Assembly (NCBI GenBank): GCA_019120635.1
Contig: DWUR01000022.1
Location: 1 to 51,029 of the forward strand
Direction: 5' to 3'
Length of the DNA stretch: 51,029 bases
Source of the DNA: Candidatus Corynebacterium intestinavium
GTDB taxonomy: Bacteria; Actinomycetota; Actinomycetes; Mycobacteriales; Mycobacteriaceae
Shown here one piece after another: positions 37,918 to 44,186 of the stretch. Every line of letters starts with the position of its first letter. Positions within the stretch are counted from its first letter, which is position 1. A program made the translations under genes and the position numbers. Under the pieces are notes generated by a model, which made no database searches, had not been told where the DNA came from, and saw only the letters and a program-made list of their open reading frames with translations.

Positions 37918-38911
37918 GGCGCCTCCTATTCATCGTGCGGTTGGTGCCCCGGCGCTGTGGGCGGCCGGTGGCGTCGGGCAGCTGGTTGTGTCGCTGGCGG
38001 GTCTGGGGCAGTGGCTTCAGGTTGAAGGTCACCTCGTCCAGGGCGCCTTCCTCCAGCCCCCAGGGCTCGAGGATCTTCTCATAGGTGCCATCGTCCATCA
38101 TGTCCTGCAGGGCTGCGGCGAAGGCGTGGCCCAGCTGGGAGCCCTTCGGGAAGGCCCAGCCGAATGGCGCGGTATCGAAGGCCTCGCCGATCTGGACGAG
38201 CTTGTCCTCCGAGCGCTGAATGGCGTAGGCGATGACGGAGGAATCCGAGCTATAGGCATCGGCACGCTTGAGGATCGTGGCGGTCGCGGCGGCGTCCGCG
38301 GTGGGGTAGACCAGCTTGTCGATTGCTGGCTTTCCATCCTCGACGCAGGCCTGGCTCTTCTCCTCGACCTCGTCTGTATCCGAGTAGGTTCCCTTCTGCA
38401 CCGCGACGGTCAAGCCGCAGGCGTTGTCCGGGTCAATGCTGTTCTCTCGGCCCGGCTGGGTTGCCCAGGCGATACCGGCGCTGAAGAAGTCCACGAAGTC
38501 GTAGGTCTTCTGGCGCTCTTCGGTGTCGGTGAAGGCCGACGCACCGGCGTCGATGGTGCCGGCGGAGACTGCGGGCAGGATGAGGTTGAAGTCCATCTGG
38601 CGCGGAACCACGTCGAGACCCAGCTTCGAACCAGCCGCCCGGACCAGATCCATCTCGAATCCGATGATCTTTCCCTGCGAGTCCTTGAACTCATTAGGAG
38701 CGTACGGGGTGTTCGCGGCTACCGACAGGGTGCCCTTGTCCTGGAACTTTTGGGGAACCATGTCGACCAGCTCCGGTTTGGCCGGGGGAAGGATCTCCTC
38801 CCAGCCATCGGGGTTGCCGAGCTCTTCATTCGTCACGCACCCGGTGAGGACGAGGGCCGCGGTGGCGAGGATCGCCGCCACAGCAGACCGGTGTTTCGGG
38901 TGATTGTTCAT
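37904..38911 (-). CDS. polar amino acid ABC transporter, substrate-binding lipoprotein
   Basis: 335 residues. Lipobox LTGC with cysteine at 25, then a family 3 solute-binding fold (GTLSVAANTPYAPNEFKD, GFEMDLVRAAGSKLGLDV, FTDTEERQKTYDFVDFF). It should capture a polar amino acid outside the membrane; the ligand is unknown. The fold ends near residue 302; the last 33 residues are a strongly basic tail ([17 protein letters not shown]) that translates the ribosome site and start region of the permease gene. Leaderless promoter: TAATAT 7 bases before the ATG. Confidence 0.93.
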   Translation of the reverse strand: MNNHPKHRSAVAAILATAALVLTGCVTNEELGNPDGWEEILPPAKPELVDMVPQKFQDKGTLSVAANTPYAPNEFKDSQGKIIGFEMDLVRAAGSKLGLDVVPRQMDFNLILPAVSAGTIDAGASAFTDTEERQKTYDFVDFFSAGIAWATQPGRENSIDPDNACGLTVAVQKGTYSDTDEVEEKSQACVEDGKPAIDKLVYPTADAAATATILKRADAYSSDSSVIAYAIQRSEDKLVQIGEAFDTAPFGWAFPKGSQLGHAFAAALQDMMDDGTYEKILEPWGLEEGALDEVTFNLKPLPQTRQRHNQLPDATGRPQRRGTNRTMNRRRREHR

Positions 38912-38918
38912 GCGGGCA

Positions 38919-38924
38919 ATATTA
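38919..38924 (-). promoter_or_regulatory. -10 box of the ABC transporter operon (leaderless)
   Basis: TAATAT on the minus strand, 7 bases before ATG 38911. It faces an identical box for ogt 20 bases away. Confidence 0.6.
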
Positions 38925-38944
38925 ACGGATGACCAGCTGGGCCT

Positions 38945-38950
38945 TAATAT
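38945..38950 (+). promoter_or_regulatory. -10 box of ogt (leaderless)
   Basis: TAATAT, 8 bases before ATG 38959. The -35 region for this promoter overlaps the -10 of the divergent ABC operon. Confidence 0.6.
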
Positions 38951-38958
38951 CGGATGCT

Positions 38959-39492
38959 ATGGATGCGAGCTTTTCTTCCCGCAGGCCCGGCGCGGGTCGC
39001 CGTTACGCTGTCCTGGGCTCCCCGGTGGGCAGGCTATGGCTCATCGCGGAGGGGGAGTTTCTCGTCGGTTGCTGGTTCGATCAGCCCGATAGGATTCCAG
39101 ACCTCGCCGGGGCAGGGGAGGTCCCTGCTGCCTCCGATGCGGTTCTCGGGAGTGCTGCGAGCATTCTCTCCCGCTTCTTTGACGGCGACGTCGCGGCCCT
39201 GGACGAGGCCAGGGACCTGCCACTGGCTCCGTCTGGTACCGCTATGCAGCAGGCCGTGTGGCAGGAACTGCGGCGCATTCCGGTGGGGCAGACGCGCAGC
39301 TATCAGGAGGTAGCGCGTAGCATTGGGCGCCCGAAGGCGGCACGGCCGGTGGGCCAGGCCGTGGGCCGCAATCCCATCAGCATTCTCGTGCCGTGCCACC
39401 GCGTGGTGGGGGCCGACGGATCCCTCACGGGATTCGGCGGTGGCCTGGAGCGCAAGATCGAATTATTGACCCGCGAAGGAGTAAGTCTATGA
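38959..39492 (+). CDS. ogt: methylated-DNA-protein cysteine methyltransferase
   Basis: Suicide repair protein that takes the alkyl group from O6-alkylguanine. 177 residues. The acceptor is C146 in ILVPCHRVVGADGSLTGFGGGLERK; the recognition helix block is SYQEVARSIGRPKAARPVG. No Ada-type metal-binding domain, so this is the single-function form. ATG 38959 is chosen because TAATAT lies 8 bases upstream; ATG 38929 would precede the promoter. Coupled to glsA by ATGA. Confidence 0.93.
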   Translation: MDASFSSRRPGAGRRYAVLGSPVGRLWLIAEGEFLVGCWFDQPDRIPDLAGAGEVPAASDAVLGSAASILSRFFDGDVAALDEARDLPLAPSGTAMQQAVWQELRRIPVGQTRSYQEVARSIGRPKAARPVGQAVGRNPISILVPCHRVVGADGSLTGFGGGLERKIELLTREGVSL

Positions 39493-40727
39493 AACGCCAC
39501 ATGGTGCATGGGTACCTGCAGGAGATCCTCCAGGACCTGAAGGACTCCGACGGCGGCGAGGTCGCGGACTACATCCCGGAGCTGGCGACCGCCGACCCGG
39601 GGCCGTTCGCGGTTGCGTTGGCCACCACCGACGGCGCCGTCTATAGCGCGGGTCTCAACGAGGGCGACGATGAGCTGGAGTTCACAATCCAGTCCGCGTC
39701 CAAGCCCTTCGTCTATGCAGCGGCGATCCAGGAGCGGGGTCTGAAGAAGGTGCGCGCCACAGTGGGCATGGAGCCCTCGGGTGAGGCCTTCAACGAGCTC
39801 AGCCTCGATCCGGGCAGCAACCGGCCAATGAACCCGATGATCAACGCGGGCGCGATCGCGGTCAACCAGCTCATCAACGGCGAGGACTCCACCGTCGAGG
39901 AGCGCACCGAGGTGATCCGGCAGTTCCTGAGCGAGCTGGCGGGCCGGGACCTGGAGATCGACTACGTCGTCTGCGATTCCGAACTGGAGGTCGCGGACCG
40001 CAACCTCTCCATCGCCCACATGCTCCGCAGCCACGGAATCATCGAGGACATGGCTCACGACGCGGTGGAGAGCTATACCCAGCAGTGCTCAGTGAAGGTC
40101 ACGGTCCGGGACCTGGCGGTGATGGCCGCGACGTTGGCGAGCGGGGGAATCCAGCCACTGACGGGCAAGCGCGTGGTCTCCCCGCTGGTCTCCCGGCAGG
40201 TGCAGGCAGTGATGTCTTCTGCCGGGATGTACAACCTCGCGGGCCGGTGGATGTCCGTGGTCGGCATCCCCGCGAAGTCCGGTGTTTCCGGCGCCATCAT
40301 GGGCACACTGCCCGGCGTCATGGGTTTGGCGACGTTCTCGCCGCGCCTGGATAGCACCGGCAACTCGGTGCGCGGCGTGAAGACCTTCCACCGCCTCTCC
40401 GAGGACATGGGGCTGCACCTTATGGGTCTGCGCCAGCGTGGTGACACGGCAGTGCGCGACATCATCACCCGCGAGGACGGGCCCGAGGGTCGCACCACTA
40501 CTATCGAACTCCAAGGAATCATTGACTTTGCGGCTGCGGAGAACGCGTGGCGTACAATCCTTCAGGAAGAAAAACTTGCCGACCGGGTGGTGTTCGACCT
40601 CTCCGAGGTCGCTTCGGTCAATGACATTGGCCGGCGCATGATCGTCCAGGGCTTCCAGGGCCTGCGCACCGCAGGCCGCAACGTGATTCTCAAGGACCCC
40701 CGAAAGCTTTTCCCCGAATTGTCATGA
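39489..40727 (+). CDS. glsA: glutaminase with C-terminal STAS domain
   Basis: 412 residues. Glutaminase domain at about 10-300 of the serine beta-lactamase-like fold, hydrolysing glutamine to glutamate and ammonia: catalytic SxxK at S69-K72 (IQSASKPF), EPSGEAFNE, NPMINAGAIA and SGVSGAIMG. Residues about 315-412 form a STAS domain (LADRVVFDLSEVASVNDIGRRMIVQGFQGLRTAGR), usually a regulatory or partner-binding module. GAAGGAG lies 7 bases before the ATG, which overlaps the ogt stop. An open frame extends further upstream but is inside ogt. Confidence 0.93.
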   Translation: MKRHMVHGYLQEILQDLKDSDGGEVADYIPELATADPGPFAVALATTDGAVYSAGLNEGDDELEFTIQSASKPFVYAAAIQERGLKKVRATVGMEPSGEAFNELSLDPGSNRPMNPMINAGAIAVNQLINGEDSTVEERTEVIRQFLSELAGRDLEIDYVVCDSELEVADRNLSIAHMLRSHGIIEDMAHDAVESYTQQCSVKVTVRDLAVMAATLASGGIQPLTGKRVVSPLVSRQVQAVMSSAGMYNLAGRWMSVVGIPAKSGVSGAIMGTLPGVMGLATFSPRLDSTGNSVRGVKTFHRLSEDMGLHLMGLRQRGDTAVRDIITREDGPEGRTTTIELQGIIDFAAAENAWRTILQEEKLADRVVFDLSEVASVNDIGRRMIVQGFQGLRTAGRNVILKDPRKLFPELS

Positions 40728-42085
40728 CCCCGCAGCCCACGGCTCAGCCCGTGCAACACCAGTCCAAGCGCTTGCCCGGCAAGCCGTGGGCCTTCCTCGC
40801 AGTCATCGCCGCGATTTTCGTCGTGGCGCGAACCGAGCTCAGCCAGCAGATGCTCAGCTCGAAAGCCTCCCTGTTCCGCGTCCCCATCGACTTCATCGTC
40901 TACCGCCACGGCGGAGCACTGGTGCAGCATGGTCAGGACGTCTACACCGGCGGGCTCGTGGGCAAGCTGCACTTTACCTATCCGCCGTTCTCGGCGTGGC
41001 TGTTTAGCGCATTCTCGCAGGTCCCCGCTGCGGTGGGGGCACTCTTGTGGCAGTTCGGCGCCTTCCTGCTGTTGCTCATCATTCTCGTGGCGATCATCGC
41101 GGAGCGGGGCTATCGCGTCACTGGGGCGACGGTCGGCGTCGCCACCCTGCTCGGCATCGCGAGCTTCGCGCTCGTCCCCATTCGGGAGGGCTTCTTCTTC
41201 GGCCAGATCAACCTGCTGCTCATGGCACTGGTCGCCGCAGACGTGCTGCGGTCCCCAGCCAATCGCTGGCGTAGCGATATCGGGATCGCGACGGGGATCG
41301 CCGCGGGCATCAAGCTCGTGCCCGCGTTCTTCTGGCTGGTATTCATCGTCCGGCGGCAGTGGTGGGCGCTTGCCCGCTCGGTCGCCACTTTCTTCGTGAC
41401 GGTGGGCATCGGCTTTCTCTTCGTCAAGGACGCCGGCGCGTACTGGGCCGAGAAGGTTCTCGACTCCTCACGGGTTGGCGAGGCGGTCAACCCGGGTGCC
41501 CAGTCGCTGGGTGTGGTGCTGGAGCGCACCTTCCACACGGAGAGCAAGTTCTTCTGGGCGCTGGGCTGCGTGCTCATCCTCGGCGTGACTATCGCCGTGC
41601 TGTGGCAGGCGCACAAGCAGGATCATCGCACCGCCGAGCTGGGATTTGCCGGTGTGGCTTTGGTGATGGTCTCGCCCTTTTCCTGGATGCACCACTGGGT
41701 CTGGGTGATCCCGGTGCTGCTCTGCGTGGCTGACCAAGTGATCACATGGGTACCCCGGTGGTGGGGGACACTGCTGGCAGTTCTGGCAGTGGGCGTAGGC
41801 GCGGTGCCCTTCATCACGCGTCACATCGCTCCGGCGATGGGGCTGTGGCACCAGGTGCGCTGGCCCGGGCCCTTGGCCATGGGCTACGTGCTCTGGGGCA
41901 TGGTGCTGCTGGTGCTGGCAGCGGTCGTCCTCTGGTGGCCGGCCATCGTGACGCGTATGCGCCGGGGTGGGCAGTGCGAGCCCAGCGTTACTGAAGGGGA
42001 TCGGGCCGCCGCGCCGGGCGCTGAGTCGCCGAAGGCGGAAGCACCGACCGCTGACAGCTCAGGGGCAGGACCGGCGACATCCTAG
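40724..42085 (+). CDS. GT87-family membrane mannosyltransferase
   Basis: 453 residues, about ten or more transmembrane helices. The GT-C pattern is visible: DFIVYRHGGALVQHGQDVY with the Asp near the membrane face, then FTYPPFSAWLFSAF, FGQINLLLMALVAADVL and a late SPFSWMHHWVW. Members add alpha-mannose from polyprenyl phosphomannose to PIMs, lipomannan or arabinomannan in Mycobacteriales (PimE, MptC and relatives). Which glycan is made cannot be decided. The final 50 residues are an Ala/Pro/Glu-rich tail. Coupled to glsA by ATGA. Confidence 0.85.
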   Translation: MTPQPTAQPVQHQSKRLPGKPWAFLAVIAAIFVVARTELSQQMLSSKASLFRVPIDFIVYRHGGALVQHGQDVYTGGLVGKLHFTYPPFSAWLFSAFSQVPAAVGALLWQFGAFLLLLIILVAIIAERGYRVTGATVGVATLLGIASFALVPIREGFFFGQINLLLMALVAADVLRSPANRWRSDIGIATGIAAGIKLVPAFFWLVFIVRRQWWALARSVATFFVTVGIGFLFVKDAGAYWAEKVLDSSRVGEAVNPGAQSLGVVLERTFHTESKFFWALGCVLILGVTIAVLWQAHKQDHRTAELGFAGVALVMVSPFSWMHHWVWVIPVLLCVADQVITWVPRWWGTLLAVLAVGVGAVPFITRHIAPAMGLWHQVRWPGPLAMGYVLWGMVLLVLAAVVLWWPAIVTRMRRGGQCEPSVTEGDRAAAPGAESPKAEAPTADSSGAGPATS

Positions 42086-42092
42086 CTGGCAG

Positions 42093-42098
42093 TAGACT
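42093..42098 (+). promoter_or_regulatory. -10 box of TauE/SafE gene (leaderless)
   Basis: TAGACT, 8 bases before ATG 42107; the same hexamer as at lspA. Confidence 0.6.
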
Positions 42099-42106
42099 GC
42101 CTACAC

Positions 42107-42868
42107 ATGGAACTGACCATCGTGGCTTTCGCGTGCATCCTCGCGGCGATCTTCGTCGGCGCGATGATGCAGCGGATCTCCGGCATGGGGCTGGGGCTGC
42201 TCGGCGCGCCCGTCGTGACGCTGGTCGCAGGCCCCGTGGCGGGCGTGCTCGTCATCAACGTGGTCGCAACCGTCAACGCCGTTATGCAATCCGCCTCGGT
42301 GTGGGAGAACATCGATTGGCGGAAATTCTGGCTCATCGGGCCCGTCATGGCGCTCGGGGCGCTGCCCGGCACCTGGGTGGTGCACAATACGCCGCTGGGG
42401 CCACTCCAAATGATCGTCGGCGCCCTGGTGCTGCTCGCCCTGCTGGTGACCTCGCGACTGCCGGAACGGGCGCAGGTCGATGGGCCCCAATACGCCGTCG
42501 CGGCCGGGGTGGCCGGTGGCTTCATGAACACCCTGGCGGGTATCGCCGGGCCCGCGATCACGGTCTACGCCCGGGTCTCGCGGTGGCCGACGCAGACCTT
42601 CGCCGCCACGCTGCAGCCGCTGTTCTTTGTCTCCGGGGCGCTCTCGCTGCTGTTCAAGGAACTGGGTGCTGAGCAGTCGATCTTCGCGACAGCACCCGTT
42701 GTGCTCTGGCCGCTGTGCCTCGTGGCCCTCGTGGTGGGCATCGCTACGGGCTCGAGGCTCTCCCGCTATATCCCACTGGAGCGGGCCCACAAACTGTCCC
42801 TGACCATGGCGACACTGGGGGCGGGGGTCGTGATGATCCGCGGGGCGATGCAGACCTTCGGCGGCTAA
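42107..42868 (+). CDS. TauE/SafE-family (sulfite exporter-like) transporter
   Basis: 253 residues with about seven to eight transmembrane segments and the internal repeat typical of the family: GMGLGLLGAPVVTLVAGP in the first half and GGFMNTLAGIAGPAITVYA in the second. Family members export sulfite, sulfoacetate or other organic anions; substrate unknown here. The start is set by TAGACT 8 bases upstream, so it is transcribed separately from the preceding GT87 gene. Confidence 0.88.
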   Translation: MELTIVAFACILAAIFVGAMMQRISGMGLGLLGAPVVTLVAGPVAGVLVINVVATVNAVMQSASVWENIDWRKFWLIGPVMALGALPGTWVVHNTPLGPLQMIVGALVLLALLVTSRLPERAQVDGPQYAVAAGVAGGFMNTLAGIAGPAITVYARVSRWPTQTFAATLQPLFFVSGALSLLFKELGAEQSIFATAPVVLWPLCLVALVVGIATGSRLSRYIPLERAHKLSLTMATLGAGVVMIRGAMQTFGG

Positions 42869-42983
42869 CCGCGTGAGGGCCAAGGATCGGGACGTCGTCT
42901 TCGGGGACGAACAACGGCAGCGGTGACAGCCTTCGGACGCGTACCGTGGGCGTCACGAAAATCAACAGGAAGGACACTGCGCA

Positions 42984-43982
42984 ATGACTACCGCGAAACA
43001 GTGGGTTCTCGCCTCCCGCCCGGCCGGAACTCCGACGATGGAGAATTTTCGCCTCGAGCAGGTCGAACTCCCGGAGCTAGCCGAGGGGCAGATCCTCGTC
43101 GAGAACACCGTTAACACAGTTGATCCGTACATGCGCGGCCGGATGAACGACGTGAAGTCCTATATCCCGCCATTCGAGCTCAACAAGCCGATGACTGGCG
43201 GGGCAGTGGGTGTGGTCCGCGAGTCCCGGTCGGAGAATTTCCAGGTCGGCGACGCTGTCTCCCACCCCTTGGGGTGGCAGGACGTCGCCGTCGTCGAGGA
43301 GGGGCAGGCCAAGCCGGTCGATCTGAACGTTGCTCCAGCGGCGGCCTACCTCGGCATCCTGGGGCTGACCGGACTGACCGCCTATGTGGGGCTTACCCGC
43401 ATCGCGGAGATCAAGGAAGGGGACGTGGTCTTCGTCTCCGGCGCCGCTGGTGCCGTGGGCTCGGCGGTGGGGCAGTTCGCCCGCCACCTGGGTGTCTCCC
43501 GCGTGATCGGATCGGCGGGCAGCGAGGAGAAGATCGCCCGGCTCAAGGAACTGGGCTTCGATGCGGCCATCAACTACCGCGACGGCGACCTCGTCGGCCA
43601 GCTGCGCCAGGCCGCGCCCGAGGGGATCGACGTCTACTTCGATAACGTCGGCGGCGAACACCTGGAGGCAGCCATTGGTCGCATGAATACCTTCGGCCGC
43701 GTTGCGATGTGTGGTGCGATTGCTCAGTACAACGACACGCAGCCGCCGACCGCGCCACGAAACCTTGCGCTGGCGATCGGCAAGTGCCTCACCCTGCGCG
43801 GCTTCGTGCTGGGGCAGTACCTCGACGTGGCGGGGGAGTTCCGGGAGCGGATGGCCCCGCTGATCGCCAGCGGGGAGGTTCAGTATGACGTCACGACGCG
43901 TCACGGCATCGAGGCCATGCCTCAGGCCTTCCTCGAGCTCTTCACCGGCGGCAACACCGGAAAGATGGTCGTGGAAATGTAG
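42984..43982 (+). CDS. NADP-dependent oxidoreductase (MDR family, prostaglandin reductase type)
   Basis: 332 residues, zinc-free medium-chain reductase. N-terminal NTVDPYMRGRMND, then the Rossmann domain with VFVSGAAGAVGSAVGQFA and FDNVGGEHLEAAIGRM, and MCGAIAQYN; these blocks match the leukotriene/prostaglandin reductase and CurA group, which reduce alkenal or enone double bonds with NADPH. No alcohol-dehydrogenase zinc ligands are seen. A CAGGAAGGAC ribosome site precedes the ATG, and TACCGT at 42942-42947 is a possible -10. Confidence 0.92.
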   Translation: MTTAKQWVLASRPAGTPTMENFRLEQVELPELAEGQILVENTVNTVDPYMRGRMNDVKSYIPPFELNKPMTGGAVGVVRESRSENFQVGDAVSHPLGWQDVAVVEEGQAKPVDLNVAPAAAYLGILGLTGLTAYVGLTRIAEIKEGDVVFVSGAAGAVGSAVGQFARHLGVSRVIGSAGSEEKIARLKELGFDAAINYRDGDLVGQLRQAAPEGIDVYFDNVGGEHLEAAIGRMNTFGRVAMCGAIAQYNDTQPPTAPRNLALAIGKCLTLRGFVLGQYLDVAGEFRERMAPLIASGEVQYDVTTRHGIEAMPQAFLELFTGGNTGKMVVEM

Positions 43983-44025
43983 AAAACCCCGCCGCAACCT
44001 GGAACTTCACCAGGTCACAGCGGGG
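43983..44025 (-). terminator. nested stem-loop terminator after the tRNA
   Basis: Read on the minus strand: CCCCGC ... GCGGGG enclosing ACCTGG ... CCAGGT, followed by TTTT. It lies 10 bases beyond the 3' end of the tRNA gene and also just after the stop of the convergent oxidoreductase gene. Confidence 0.75.
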
Positions 44026-44034
44026 ATAAAATCG

Positions 44035-44108
44035 TGCCCCCGGTGAGACTCGAACTCACACTGGACGGGTTTTGAATCCGTTGCCTCTGCCAATTGGGCT
44101 ACGGGGGC
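44035..44108 (-). tRNA. tRNA with CAA anticodon (Leu), class I shape
   Basis: 74 bases folding as a cloverleaf: acceptor GCCCCCG/CGGGGGC, discriminator A, T-arm GTGAG-TTCGAGT-CTCAC, anticodon loop TTCAAAA giving CAA, which reads UUG (Leu). The 5-base variable arm is short, whereas bacterial tRNA-Leu normally has a long one. The D-stem is irregular (three pairs with a large loop) and the last anticodon-stem pair is A-C. CCA is not encoded. The anticodon assignment depends on this loop alignment. Confidence 0.85.
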
Positions 44109-44120
44109 GCAATAGGTCAA

Positions 44121-44149
44121 AGCATACGGTAGCGCCCAGGTGGGCACAA
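44121..44149 (-). promoter_or_regulatory. tRNA promoter (-35 and -10)
   Basis: On the minus strand TTGTGC (44144-44149) and TATGCT (44121-44126) are 17 bases apart, with the -10 ending 12 bases before the mature 5' end of the tRNA. It is the best two-box promoter in the window. Confidence 0.65.
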
Positions 44150-44173
44150 AACAGCGGGCGGGTGGTCGTTCAG

Positions 44174-44179
44174 TAGGAT
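44174..44179 (+). promoter_or_regulatory. -10 box of polA (leaderless)
   Basis: TAGGAT, 7 bases before ATG 44187. An ATG at 44178 overlaps this box and so should not be the start. Confidence 0.6.
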
Positions 44180-44186
44180 GGCGGGC

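Noticed and set aside
32925..43982. A new defence island or genomic island
   Set aside because: The genes are mixed metabolic and transport functions with the same base composition and promoter style as the core genes, and no integrase, tRNA-att duplication or toxin pair is seen.
44178..44180. Earlier ATG as polA start
   Set aside because: It falls inside the TAGGAT -10 box, so it would not be in the transcript; ATG 44187 is 7 bases beyond the box.
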